Below are positions 31,406-43,874 of a stretch of 64,000 nt of DNA, piece by piece. Location: positions 103,019,400 to 103,083,399 of the forward strand of contig CM043700.1 in NCBI GenBank assembly GCA_023935145.1, given 5' to 3'. Position numbers and translations under genes: made by a program. The stretch is from Bretschneidera sinensis (taxonomy: Eukaryota > Streptophyta > Magnoliopsida > Brassicales > Akaniaceae). Below the pieces are notes generated by a model that saw only the letters and a list, made by a program, of their open reading frames with translations, was not told the origin of the DNA and did not search any database. How positions within the stretch are numbered: position 1 is the first letter of the stretch; each line of letters starts with the position of its first letter.

Positions 31406-33065
31406 TGTTGACCCTGAAAGATTTTGATAGTGATAAAAATCTTAATTAAGCACTAACGAATATTACTTAAGTAATACAGATTGTTAATAGTGCTTATACA
31501 TCAAAGGAGATCAAGATTGTAGAAATTGGTGAATCAATGTTGATGATCTCAAAAGTCAATAAGTTCTCCAAAAGATCAAATTCAAGGAGAATAATTTAAA
31601 TGCATCTTCAAAGTCAATAGAGATAAATTATATGTTTGAATCCTACGATACATTTTGTAAGCATTTCAATTTTTAAGAGCTAATTATATTTGCATTGCAT
31701 TTTATTATATAGTCTTAATTAATTGAAGATATAAAATCTCCAAGTGATTTTATTAAATGCAAATAAATTCTTTGGGCTCAATACTTAACATTCTCTAATT
31801 TAATTTAAGAAGAATTTATGTTGACATAGAAAATTACTTGAGCACTTGTAATATATCATTCTTCATATATCTTGCACACACATTATGCTTAAATTTGTAA
31901 TATGTTTTGTCATCATAAAAAATGCCTCAATCAAGAAATTGATTAGATCAATTTTGATGATAACAAAACAATTTTGAAGTGTTTAACTCGTGCGTTTAAT
32001 GTGCAAGAAAGTTTGATTCAATTAAGAGATTTTTTGGAACTCAAAAATCCAAAAAGAATAAAGAGATATGAAGAAAATTGATGTTGAAAACACTGTTCAT
32101 CCTGAAAACACTGTAGCAACGCTCAAACAGTGACCCAGTCGACTGGGTGAATAGTACCAATCGAATGGTAAAACAGGCAAAAGGTTCCCAGTCGACTGGT
32201 AACACTGTAGCAGCAAAAATGTGATTTTTAAAGAGGACCCAATCGACTGGTATCACAACCCGGTCGACTGGTAGTTCAAAATTATTACCGTTGGGACTCG
32301 AAATCTAAGATTTTAAAGGCACAATCAATTCAAATTAAAGTCTAACGGCCATATTAATTGATGGCTATATAAACCCACCCAATTCAGCATTCAACAATGA
32401 GGTGAAGACATTCAAAAAGAGAAGAACACATACAATCAAGTCATTCATTCTTTGAAACTAAAAAAAGCTTTGAAATACTCATGTTGAGCCATTCTTCAAG
32501 CTTTTCTTTGAAAGAGAGACATTATTCAGTTGTATAAGCTTTCATTTGCTGTCTCTCTACTATTTACTTTATAGCGTTTATTGTAAATAGATTACTTCCG
32601 AGAGGAAGGGGATTACTTCCGAAAGGAAGGGGATTGTACAGTTTGAGCAACACCCGTAAGTTGCTTGTGTTATGGTTTAAGCAACACCCGTAAGTTGCTT
32701 GGTTTAGTGAAAGACTTCAAGGAGGATCCTTGAAGAGAGTGGATCTAGGGTCGGAAGGATTCCAATATTGCCGAATCACTATAAATCGAGTTTGCATCTC
32801 TCTAACTCTATCTCCTTAATTACTTTCATAATTACTTGCTTATAATGATTTATTATTCAAGTAAATGAGATTGATTGCTTAATTATTTTATAATTCAATT
32901 ATCAATTCTATATTAAGCAATAAACTCTCTCATCTTTGTGCTAGTAATTTAGAAAGATTTAATTCCGCGTATATTTTGTTATTTGAGATTGCAAAAAGTA
33001 TTTAATTTTTTAATACCCAATTCACCCCCCTCTTGGGTATTGCCATAGTATATTTTGGACCAACA
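31406..33065 (+). repeat. 5' LTR of RE-F
   Basis: About 1.66 kb. Carries five palindromic units of the type ccagtcgactgg (32133-32272), a tandem gcaacacccgtaagttgctt pair (32645-32700, single in the 3' LTR) and gattacttccgagaggaagg repeated (32591-32631). Likely TATA region: tgatggctatataaacccac (32363-32382). Confidence 0.85.
32133..32272 (+). repeat. palindrome cluster in the RE-F 5' LTR
   Basis: Units: acccagtcgactgggt (32133-32148, perfect 16-bp palindrome), accaatcgaatggt (32156), cccagtcgactggt (32188), cccaatcgactggt (32238), cccggtcgactggt (32259). Corresponding six units lie at 38790-38950 in the 3' LTR, one more than here. Confidence 0.85.
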
Positions 33066-33067
33066 AT

Positions 33068-33082
33068 TGATATCAGAGTAGG
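33068..33082 (+). promoter_or_regulatory. RE-F primer-binding site
   Basis: tgatatcagagtagg, two bases after the LTR end. Differs at one base from the tggtatcagag initiator tRNA-Met site. Confidence 0.8.
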
Positions 33083-33120
33083 TGCTTTTATTTTAGGCTT
33101 AACATCCTAGAGTTGATCCT

Positions 33121-36100
33121 ATGGCAACTATATTTTTAGAAGGAAGAGATCCTTCTAGTCCTTCTCTTCTCCATGGAACAAATTTCACCCATTGGAAAGC
33201 TCAAATGAAGATTTTTATTCAAGCTCATGATTATTATGCTTGGTATTTCATTCTTGAAAATGAAAATGATTTTGATGTAAATGATTATAAATTCATTCAA
33301 CTAAATGCTAAAGTTATGAACATGTTTTATAGTTCTCTTGATCAAAACGAAGTTGATCAAATTTGCTCATGTAAGACCACAAAAGAAATTTGGGATTTAT
33401 TAGAGGTTATACATGGAGGAAATAAGCAAGAAAAGAATTTCAAATCAAAAAACTTTGTTCATGACTTAGAGCATTCTAAAATGAATGAAAATGAATCATT
33501 TTTTGATTTGCAAACTCATTTTACCATACTTGTTAAAACTTTATCTTTCATGGGTAAAATTTATTCTAACCTTGAACTTGTGAGAATATTTCTTAGGTCT
33601 TTGTCAAATCAATGGAAATTTATTTTGACAAAGCATTCTACAAGTGGAAGTTTAGAAGAGCTTGTGGAATCCTTCAAGAAGCATGAAAGCTACTTGGATT
33701 ACAAAATTGATGGTTTTACCACATCCTTACCTCTTATGGAAATTGAAGATGTTAATCATGATGGTTATGACGAAGAAGAAGACTCCTCGAACAAAGGAAT
33801 TGGATACGAGGAAATTGCCAACCTATATCTTATGGCAATCGACGACGAAAATGAGATATGTCTCCACACCAAGGAAAAACGTAACTATTGATACCTTGAT
33901 AGTGGATGCTCAAAGTACATGACCGGTGATAAAAGTGTATTTAAGGAACTAACTCTAAGAGATAGTGGATTTGTCACCATTGGAGCCAACACAAAAATAA
34001 AGATCATCGGGCATGGAAAAATTGGTAATGATTTCTCAACTATAGATAATGTATTGCTAGTACAAGACCTTAAGCCAAATTTACTGAGTATTAGTCAACT
34101 TTGTGACAAAGGCAACAAAGTCACATTTGAGACCTCTCATTATCTAGTTATAGATATCAAGAGTAACAAGATCAAATTTGTTGGCTATATAGTTGATTTG
34201 AAATCCTTGTAATTCAAAAATAAAAAATGTTTTCTCGTAATTAGTGAAAATCCATGGCTATGGCATAGAAGGCTTGGTCATGTGAACATTAACTTGCTGA
34301 AAATCATTTCAAGAAAAGATTTAGTCATTTGACTTCCCAAAATCAATTTTGAAAAAGACAAAGTGTGTGATGCTTGTCAAATGGGAAAACAAACTAGGAT
34401 TTCTTTTAAATCAAAGAATGTAGTTTCAACTACTAGACCTTTGGAACTTTTGCATATGGACTTATTTGGTCCAATAAGTACCATCAGTCTAGGTGGCCAT
34501 CAATACGCTCTTGTTATTGTTGATGACTATTCAAGATATACCTTTGTTATTTTTATTACTTACAAGGATAAAGCTTTCAAAGGATTTGAAAACTTTTGCA
34601 AAAAGGTTCAAAATGAAAAAGGAATTTGCATTTCAAGCATAAGAAGTGATCATGGAAAAGAATTTGAAAACCAAAGCTTTTTAAGATTTTGTGATGAAAA
34701 TGGAATTGATCACAACTTTTCAGCTCCTAGAACTCCTCAACAAAATGGAGTTGTTGAGAGGAAAAACAGAGTTCTAGAAGAATTTTCAAGAACAATGCTT
34801 TGTGAAAATAGTTTACCAAAATATTTTTGGGCTGAAGCCGTGAACACTTCTTGCTATATCTTAAATAGAATTTTAATTAGGCCTATGCTTGATAAAACTC
34901 CATATGAACTGTGAAAAGGTAGAAAGCCTAATATCTCCTATTTTTGTACATTTGGTTGCAAATGTTTCATCCTAAATAACAATAAAACTAACTTGGGTAA
35001 ATTTGACTCTAAGACTGATGAAGGGATATTTTTAGGATATTCAACATCTAGTAAGGCTTATAGAGTTTTCAACAAGAGCACTCTAGTGGTAGAAGAATCC
35101 GTACATGTAACTCTTGATGAGTCTAACCCAATTAGAAGTAGAGAAGTTTCCTTTAATGATGATGCAGATTTTATTCCAAGAACAGAAACTCCTACTCCAT
35201 TGTTGACCTAAAGGAGAGTCCACCTCAAGCAAATGAACAGATGGAAACTCACATTTTGGACCAACCATCTACAAGCCAACAAGAGGATATTCTTCCTAAA
35301 GATTGGAGGTATGTAAATAATCACCTGATTGATCAAGTAATTGGTGATCCTTCACAAGAGGTAAGAACTCGCTCTTCTACTAGAAATATCTGCAATTATG
35401 TAGCTTATTTGTCTCAAATAGAACCTAAGACTTTTATAGAAGCTGAAAAAGATAATGATTGGATTATTTCAATGCAAGAAGAAATAAATCAATTTGAGTG
35501 AAATAATGTTTGGAATCTAGTTCCAAGACCTAAGAATCATTCAATAATTGGAACTAAATGGGTATATATAGAAATAAGATGGATGAAAATGGAATAGTAA
35601 CTAGAAATAAGGCTAGACTAGGGATATAATCAAGAAGAAGGAATAGACTTTGATGAGACCTATGCTCCCGTAGCTAGATTAGAAGCTATTCGAATGTTTT
35701 TAGCCTTTGCATGCTTTAATAAATTCAAGTTATTTCAAATGGATGTAAAATGTGCTTTTTTAAATGGCTTTATAGAAGAAGAGATTTATGTCGAGCAACC
35801 TCTTGGATTTGAAAATCCTAGTCTTCCAAATAATGTCTACAAGCTTTCTAAGGATCTATATGGGTTGAAGCAAGCTCCAAGGGCATGGTATGAAAGACTA
35901 AGCAAATTTTTTATTAACAATGACTTTGTAAGAGGTAGAATAGACACAACTCTCTTCACAAAAACTCACAAAAATGACACTTTGATAGTTCAAATATATG
36001 TTGATGATATTATATTTGGTGCTGCTAATGAAACTATGTGTCAAGAGTTTGCAAAGTGCATGCAAGGTGAATTTGAAATGAGCATGATGGGAGAGCTTAC

Positions 36101-36938
36101 CTACTTCCTTGGACTTCAAATCAAACAACTAAAAAGAGGCATCTTCATCAATCAATCAAAGTATACTAAGGACCTACTAAAGAGGTTTGGGATGGAAAGC
36201 TCAAAGCCACTTGGAACTCCTATGAGCACAACTACAAAACTTGATCTTGATGAATGAGGTAAATGCGTAGATACTAAATATTATAGAAGCATGATAGGAG
36301 CTTTGCTTTATTTAACTACAAGTAGACCTGATATTATGATCAGTGTATGCATGTGTGCTAGATTTTAGTCTAATCTTAAGGAATCACATGTAGTTGCAGT
36401 AAAAAGAATCCTTAGATATCTACAAGGAACCCAAACTATAGGATTATGGTACTCTAAAGATTAATCTTTTGAGCTTGTAGGATATTTAGATGCTGATTTT
36501 GCTGGATGTAGGTTAGATAGAAAAAACACAAGTAGAACATGCCAATTCTTAGGTGCAATGTTAACTTCTTGGTTTTCCAAGAAACAAAATTCCGTTGCAC
36601 TATCAACCACCGAGGCGGAATATGTAGCAGCTGGAGGTTGTTGTGCCCAAGTGTTATGGATGAAACAACAACTAGAAGACTATGGCATGAACCTCAAAGA
36701 TATCCCGATATTTTGTGATAATACAAGTGCTATCAACCTGACCAAGAACCCTATCCAACACTCTAGAACAAAGCACATAGAAATCAAACATCATTTCTTA
36801 AGAGACCACGCTAAAAAAGGTGATATAAGACTATAATTCATACCTTCAGAAGATCAAACAGCTGACATTCTTACAAAACCACTAAGTTAAGCTAGTTTTT
36901 GTAAGATTAGAATGTTAATGGGATTGTTGGATTATGAT
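33121..36938 (+). pseudogene. RE-F gag-pol polyprotein pseudogene
   Basis: ATG 33121. Gag (UBN2 type): FTHWKAQMKIFIQAHDYYAW, TKEIWDLLEVIHGG. Protease: YLDSGCSKYMTG (33892-33927), just after a TGA that replaces a tryptophan codon. GAG-pre-integrase and HHCC: LWHRRLGHVN and CDACQMGKQTR. Integrase catalytic region: HMDLFGPIS, VDDYSRYTFV, SDHGKEF, TPQQNGVVERKNR. RT: QMDVKCAFLNGFIEEEIYVE, KDLYGLKQAPRAWY, YVDDIIFG (35998-36021), YFLGLQIKQ. RNase H: STTEAEYVAAGGC, CDNTSAINLTKNP, then a C-terminal DILTKPLS. Stops near 33889, 34210, 34331, 34912, 35209, 35499, 36255, 36367, 36462 and 36833, plus frameshifts near 35210 and 35565-35690. No zinc knuckle is seen in gag. Confidence 0.9.
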
Positions 36939-38065
36939 AAACTGAATATTTAATTACTTCATCATTCATCATTTGCATGTTTGACATCGAGTGAAAGAGT
37001 ATTAATTCTTGTTTAAATAACTCCCTCACACAAAGATGTCATAGATAAACCTATTTCGTGCTAAGATGCAAGACTGAAAAATTTCTTAAGGGTCTAGTCG
37101 ACTGGTAACTATGTACCAGTCGACTGGTAAGTCACTGCCTATTCTTCCAGTCGACTAGAAAGATTATCCAGTCAACTGGTAAGTCTCTGCCAATTCTTCC
37201 AGTCGACTAATAAGTCTTATCTAGTCAACTGGTACCTCTTGAATTTGTTTGGAGCCAATTAATACTCAAATATTAATTCTTCTTTGATAAATTCTCTTTG
37301 ATTTGGCATTGGATAAATCAAGTTATGAGCTTGAATTTAGATTTGAGAATTACTTTTGAGTTATTAATCTATCAAGCATGAGCTGAATATGAAACTTTCT
37401 ATTATATATGCTTGAGTTTGAAATTAATGATTATCTTTGCATTGAATTGATAATCATCTAATTATTGAATCTAACATGCCCTGAAAATGATATTTGATTG
37501 ATAATTGAAAATTATATTTTGGTGCATATATGCAGGGGAAGTAACTTTTTTTCAAGTACTTATAGATATTTTCAATTTGAACATCTTTTTGAGTAGTTGA
37601 TGAGCTCTTTGTCTTGATTATTCAATCAATCAACTACCGATAAGGTTTGTTAAGTTTTATCTAATTTTATTTCTCTTAAAAGTTAAAAATAATTACTTTA
37701 GACTTTTTGAAAGGGGGAGAAAATCTGATTTCTTGATAAAAGAGAAAGCCTTTGGTAAAATCGTTTTACTCAAATGAGTTTTAAATACTTGATAAACTCT
37801 TTTTGATATGTTTTAAATTTGGATATTATATCTTGAGAATTTTATCTCTATGTCCTAAAGGAACTCTTTCAAAAGCTTTATAGTTCTTGATATTTGGTGA
37901 AATGATTCTTTTCTCAAAATGTTTCATCAAAATATTTTCAATAGCATATTTTGAGGGAGAGTTCTTCTTTGAAATCCACCCTTTTTTATTATGACAAAAA
38001 GTGGGAGAAAAATAAGAATATTAGAGATCTTATTAGATCTTATTCTTAAGATTTTTGTCACTATC
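36939..38065 (+). other. RE-F 3' non-coding region with palindromes and multiple polypurine tracts
   Basis: Six palindrome units of the ccagtcgactgg family lie outside the LTR (37093-37235). Purine tracts of Sirevirus type occur at about 37707 (gaaagggggagaaaat), 37950 (gagggagag), 37999 (aaaaagtgggagaaaaat) and 38066 (aaaaagggggagat, the terminal tract). No coding frame; no envelope-like ORF. Confidence 0.8.
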
Positions 38066-38079
38066 AAAAAGGGGGAGAT
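38066..38079 (+). promoter_or_regulatory. RE-F terminal polypurine tract
   Basis: aaaaagggggagat lies directly before TGTTGACC of the 3' LTR. Confidence 0.85.
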
Positions 38080-39697
38080 TGTTGACCCTGAATGATTCTG
38101 ATAGTGATAAAAATTTTAATTAAGCACTAACGAATATTACTTAAGTAATACAGATTGTTAATAGTGCTTATACATCAAAAGAGATCAAGATTGTAGAAAT
38201 TGGTGAATCAATGTTGATGATCTCAAAAGTCAATAAGTTCTCCAAAAGATCAAATTCAAGGAGAATAATTTAAATGCATCTTCAAAGTCAATAGAGATAA
38301 ATTATAGGTTTGAATCCTACGATACACTTTGTAAGCATTTCAATTTTTAAGAGCTAATTATATTTGCATTGCATTTTATTATATAGTCTTAATTAATTGA
38401 AGATATAAAATCTACAAGTGATTTTATTAAATGCAAATAAATTCTTTGGGCTCAATACTTAACATTCTTTAATTTAATTTAAGAAGAATTTATGTTGACA
38501 TAGAAAATTTCTTGAGCATTTGTAATATATCATTCTTCATATATCTTCCACACACATTATGCTTAAATTTGTAATATGTTTTGTCATCATAAAAAATGTC
38601 TCAATCAAGAAATTGATTAGATTAATTTTGATGATAACAAAACACTTTTGAAGTATTTAACTTGTGTGTTTAATGTATAAGAAAGTTTGATTCAATTAGG
38701 AGATTTTTTGGAACTCAAAAATCCAAAAAGAATAAAGAGATATGAAGAAAATTGATGCTGAAAACACTGTAGCAACGCTCAAACAGTGACCCAGTCGACT
38801 GGGTGAATAGTACCAATCGATTGGTAAAACAGGCAGAAGGTTCTCAGTCGACTGGTAACATCAACCCAGTTGATTGGTAACACTGTAGCAGCAAAAATGT
38901 GATTTTTAAAGAGGACCCAGTCGGCTGGTATCACGACCCAGTCGACTGGTAGTTCAAAAATATGACCATTGGGACTCGAAATCTGAGATTTTAAAGGCAC
39001 AATCAATTCAAATTAAAGTCTAACGGCCATATTAATTGATGGCTATATAAACCCACTCAATTTAGCATTCAATAATGAGATGAAGACATTCAAAAAGAGA
39101 AGAACACATACAATCAAGTCATTCATTCTTTGAAACTAAAAAAAGCTTTGAAATACTCATGTTGAGCCATTCTTCAAGCTTTTCTTTGAAAGAGAGACAT
39201 TATTCAGTTGTATAAGCTTTCATTTGCTGTCTCTCTACCATTTACTTTACAGCATTTATTGTAAAGAGATTACTTCCGAGAGGAAGGGGATTACTTCCGA
39301 AAGGAAGGAGATTGTACGGTTTGAGCAACACCCATAAGTTGCTTGGTTTAGTGAAAGACTTTAAGGAGGATCCTTGAAAAGAGTTGACGTAGGGTCGGAA
39401 GGATTCCGATATTGCCGAATCACTATAAATTGAGTTTGCATCTCTCTAACTCTATCCCCTTAATTACTTGCTTATAATTATTTATTATTCAAGTAAATGA
39501 GATTGATTGCTTAGTTATTTTATAATTCAATTATCAATTCTATATTAAGCAATAAACTCTCTCATCTTTGTGCTAGTAATTTAGAATGATTTAATTCCGC
39601 ATATATTTTGTTATTTGAGATTGCAAAAAGTATTTAATTTTTTAATACCCAATTCAACCCCCTCTTGGGTATTATCATAGTATATTTTGGACGAACA
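38080..39697 (+). repeat. 3' LTR of RE-F
   Basis: Very similar to the 5' LTR; differs by single bases and by gain or loss of short repeat units (one extra palindrome unit near 38862-38880, one fewer gcaacaccc unit). Ends gacgaaca at 39697. Confidence 0.85.
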
Positions 39698-40450
39698 ATT
39701 TTCTTCATCAAAGAGGAGACTAGTTTTTGAGTTATTTTTTTCCTTATTCCGAATTTCTTGCAATTTCTTGATGTTAAACTCTTTTATTATGTTTTTATTC
39801 AAGTTTATCATGAACTAATCTCCATTTTCTAGGGTTAATATGTAGCATAACTATGATTATGTGAATCTTCCTTTAATTGAACTAATTTAGTAGTTGTTTC
39901 ATATTGTTGAGTATTTCATTCTAGGCTTAATACTTGTGAATGATTGATCAACATTTGCATGATTTGGGATTCAATCTGAGACTGAGAAGTGATAATTGAT
40001 TCAGCATATGTTTGAGATACCATGAGGAATCTGTAAGATAGAGATATCTATGGACTTGCGTAATCTTTATGGGGTTTCTTGTTCTTACTGAATTTTGACA
40101 GATTTAGAGTTTTCACAGAGATGTAAAAGATTAACTTGTTGGGGTATTTTGTTAATGCTTGAGAAAGATTAATGAGTAAATTAGAGACCCAATTATCAAC
40201 AGTAGAAAATAAATGCAATTAGTTCAAGTAAGAAATTCGCATAGGATCTTGTTTTCTTTATCTCAACTTGCTTATTTAATTTTGTTATTTTAAACTCTCT
40301 AGTTCAACAATTCACTCTTAATCGAATTATCAAATAGATTATAGTTTAATAAATTTTGGTACTTATTGGTAATTTTTCAATCATCGTGGGACGATACTCT
40401 TACTCATTCAGTTTATTACTTATTACAATTCGTGCACTTGCGATTTCATT
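39698..40450 (+). repeat. 3' LTR of RE-D, right part
   Basis: Resumes with the duplicated ATTTT and matches 19641-20416 of the 5' LTR. It ends cttgcgatttcatt, then atttcggttt of the hAT element. The terminal caaca of the LTR is missing. Confidence 0.85.
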
Positions 40451-40530
40451 ATTTCGGTTTTTCGGTTTCGGTGTGCCCATTTATTTCGATTATTCGGTTT
40501 CGGGTTCAGTTTTGAGGATTTTTAAACTCG

Positions 40531-42003
40531 GTTAACTGAAAAACAGAAATGTTATATAGTTAATAAATAATTATTATATTAATTATGTAAATATATAAAT
40601 ATAAGAAGCAAAACCTAAATTGAATTTCATTCGTCTCTTGTCATGCGCCAAAGACGCAAACGGCGCTGGCCCCCAGTCTTCTTTCTCCCCAGGCGCCACC
40701 GATCTTCATCTTCCTCCGAACGGTGCAGCAGACCGCCGTCAATGAAATGTCACCATAAGTTTCAAGTAAGTATGGGTTTAATTTCGATGTTTGATTTCTT
40801 TTTCTGTTCTTCTTAGTTCTTAGGTTACGTTGGTTTGGGGTTCAAATTAACGTGATTTAATTTGATTTTGCAGGTACTACTTTTATTTTCATTGGATTTT
40901 AGAACAAATTTGGTTAATTTTTTTGTGGATTTCAGCATTTCGTGCTACTTCGATTCAAGGTCAGTTGTGCTACTTCGATTCAAGGTCATATAAAACCGCT
41001 TTTTTTTTTTTTTCATTGCTACCATCTTCAGCTGCTAATCTCTGTAGACTGTTCTAACTTCTAATCTATGTTTGGTATTGATCAACTAATCTTGGATAAA
41101 ATTTTGTAGAGTTGGTCATTAGTAACCTTGCAATATACTTTCGAGCATATAAAAACCCTTCTCCAAACACCTGGCTGACACAACTAAGGGAACACCCCAA
41201 GCTTAACTATGTTTTCTTTTTTCTTTTTCTTTTTTTTTTTTTGGATAAATAACTATGTTTTCTAATAGTAACATATATTAGGGCATGGGCAAAGGGGGAA
41301 TGGATACTTGAATTTGGGTTACTAGTTTCCTATGAGCATATTCAGATGTGAAGGAAAACAAAGATTGTGAGTACTCATAGATCTACCATAGTGCTCCATA
41401 CACAGACTATGACCATAAAATATGGAAAATGATCCTCTGCTACAGGAATACAGTCTAGTTGTGTTGTTGACGGTGGACTTGAATACCTATCAACAACACA
41501 ACTGAAGAGGATATATTTTCAAATGACATGGCACTCAAATCCACTTTGAACAGTGGACATCCTTATCCATGGAATCTACGATGACAACATCGAAAAACCT
41601 TGTTAATCCATATAAAAATAAATACAAAATTTAAAGTAAATCAATCTCTGCAATTTGATTAAGACCCATATTAAACTAAGAAGTTAGATTAAACCCTCTA
41701 ATCATATGAATAAACAAATTAAAACTACATGTTTGTATCTCAAAACTAAACCCAAAATTCAAAGATGACAGATTTCATACCTACTAACCTGAGAACTCCA
41801 AGACTTTGAATTTTCCTTGAGATATATATGATATAGCAGTTGAAAGTTCAATAAAGAAGAAAGTTAGTGTGTTGGACATAACAAGTTATAACAAGTGATG
41901 GTTTATCCCTTTTTTTTCTTCACTTGTTTAATTATATTGGAGTTCTCTTTATACTATATGTCTATATGGTACTAAGAATACAAAGTGACTTTTTTTATTT
42001 CGG
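40531..42003 (+). other. hAT 5' region, no clear gene
   Basis: AT-rich, with one GC-rich block (40640-40745) that could be an untranslated exon, followed by gtaagtatgggtttaatttc (40767-40786), a possible splice donor and intron start. A repeated gtgctacttcgattcaaggt occurs at 40943 and 40967. Contains the inverted repeat at 41457-41503. Confidence 0.4.
41457..41503. repeat. 14-bp perfect inverted repeat
   Basis: AGTTGTGTTGTTGA (41457-41470) and TCAACAACACAACT (41490-41503) around a 19-nt loop. Looser pairing of atcctct (41432) with agaggat (41505) may extend it with a bulge. Function unknown. Confidence 0.7.
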
Positions 42004-43490
42004 ATGTCGCAAGAAGAGGAAACAAATCAGTCAATTCTTGACATGGACCCTTTGGGGTTTTAAGCTAAATCAGCTAATGCAACTGCTAGTACAAAAGGAA
42101 AAAATGTGGGCAGCGGCAAAGTGGAAGAAGAAATATGAATGCCTCCCCTAGGCCGCCTTCTAAGCCTAAGCCTCCTAGCAAGCCGATGAAGCCATGAAGT
42201 ATGACATCACTTTGTTAAAACTAAGGATGAAGAAGGCAATGTAAAAGGTAAATGCATGTACTATAATACATTGATTGTTGCTAATTCTGTAGCCAATGGA
42301 ACCTCCGCACTAAGGGCTCACATGAATGGATGTGTAAAATTCCTTCATAACATAGATCTTAGTCAATCAGAACTTTTGGTACAATCATCCATTGAAGGGT
42401 GTATTGGCACTTGGAAATTTGATCAAGAGGCTATTAGAAAGGCTTTACTATTTATGATTGTTGTTGATGAGTTTCCATTCAAATTTGTTGATGGGGAAGG
42501 GTTTAGGCATTTGATGTGTATAGCATATAGGTTTCATATACCATCTAGATGGACGATTTGTAGGGATGTTTATCAACTTTACGTAGATGAGATGTTGAAA
42601 TTTAAGCATTCTTTGAAACAATCATCTCAAAGAGTTTGCCTTACCACTGACACTTAGGCTTCATTGCAAAGAATCAACTACATGGTTTTTACTGTCAACT
42701 TTATAGATAATGACTAGAAATTGAATAAAAAGATCTTAAATTTTTTTCCAATTACAAGTCATAGAGGTGAGGTCATTGGCAAAGCAATAGAGAAATGCTT
42801 GCTTGATTGGGGATTGATAAGGTATTTACTGTTACGGTTGATAATGCATCCTCAAATGACAAAGCAGTGGAATACTTGAGAAAGAGATTAGATTTTTGGA
42901 AAACTAGTATTGTAAATGGAAAATATCTTCATATGAGGTGTATTGCCCATATTATAGATCTAGTTGTGACTGATAGAATGATTGAAAAATGTGATTTAGT
43001 TGTTTGTGTTAGGGGGCTAGTGAGATATGTGAGGCAATCTCCGGCTAGGTTACAACAATTTAAAAGGTGTGTTGAGGATGAAGAGGTAGAAGCAAAGTTG
43101 GGTTGTGTTTAGATGTTTTCACTAGGTGGAATTCTACATATTTGATGTTGGATGCAACTGAAAAATATAAGGCTGCCTTTAATAGAGTTTATGGTGGAAG
43201 AGCTTACCAAACATGGGAAAGGGATGCCTACTATGACTGATTAGCAAAATGTGAGGAGGTTAGTGGGCTTTTAACATCACTTTTATGAGTTACTTCTGTG
43301 GATTTCAAGGTCTCTTTATGTCACATCCAACTCATTTTTAAGTGAGATTGATTGCTTTTTGCAAGAATGGTCAAACACTAATGATTTAGAATTGAATACG
43401 ATGGTTAATAAAATGAAGGAAAAGTATGACAAGTATTGGGGAAACATTAAAAAGATGAACATGCTGATAAATGGTTGAAAAGATGAACAC
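42004..43490 (+). pseudogene. hAT transposase pseudogene (BED-finger, RICESLEEPER-like)
   Basis: ATG 42004 (MSQEEETNQS). The BED zinc finger lies around 42200-42330: FVKTKDEEGN, CMYYN (second cysteine lost) and TSALRAHMNGC. The central hAT region is best kept: FIVVDEFPFKFVDGEGF-like text at 42440-42500, KQSSQRVCLTTDT followed by a TAG where tryptophan is expected, then (43 kb) FTVTVDNASSNDKAVEYL, HMRCIAHIIDLVV and LGLVRYVRQSPARLQQF-like sequence. The end (SNSFLSEIDCF) matches the DUF4413-like region. The C-terminal dimerisation domain is not found on either side of RE-H. Several stops (42058, 42655, 43110) and frameshifts. It would cut and move hAT ends; inactive. Confidence 0.8.
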
Positions 43491-43701
43491 AGTTGTTTTG
43501 TTTAGTTCATTGTTCTTATCTTCTAAAAACTAAAATTTAAAATTTTTGTTTAATGGTTGCTTAAAAGATAAATAAATTTACATGTTAACCTACTATGGTG
43601 CACCTTTGATGACTTTGTGCATTTTACTTGCAACATCTATGTATGTAAGTGTAGTTCTTTTATCAGTTGGATTGAAATTGAATGCAGGTCAGCAGGTGTT
43701 G

Positions 43702-43874
43702 TGTAACGACCCATCTTGGGTTGGCCACCCCTGAGACGGTGTCATCACGTTTTAAAATCTCAACACGACACATATATGCAACAATACAAAAATACATCAA
43801 CTGAAATTGAAAGTTTCATCCAATCCTTAACTCTGCTTAGAGAAGATACATCATCATCATCATTTCCTTTCAGA

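Larger units (their letters stand above)
31406..39697 (+). mobile_element. RE-F: Sirevirus-type Ty1/copia element inserted in the RE-D 3' LTR
   Basis: LTRs 31406-33065 and 38080-39697 (TGTTGACCCTGAA to GAACA/CAACA), with perfect target duplication ATTTT (31401-31405, 39698-39702). The empty site is visible in RE-D's 5' LTR. A tgatatcagag primer site (initiator tRNA-Met), one gag-pol frame of copia order, several aaagggggaga-type tracts before the 3' LTR and palindromic motifs in the LTRs are the known marks of Sireviruses. Relatively few stops, so it is the youngest full-length copia here. Confidence 0.9.
18956..40450 (+). mobile_element. RE-D: Athila-type element with gag and protease, no pol, twice interrupted
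   Basis: The 5' LTR (18956-20423) lacks about 75 bp at its start, where RE-C adjoins. The 3' LTR begins at 30698 and is split by RE-F. A tRNA-Asp primer site, gag and protease follow the 5' LTR. After removing RE-E, the sequence goes from the end of protease straight into the post-pol region, so RT, RNase H and integrase were lost before RE-E inserted. The terminal polypurine tract is aagttaagtgtgggggaa. The 3' LTR ends cgatttcatt (40450), five bases short of the expected caaca. Confidence 0.85.
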
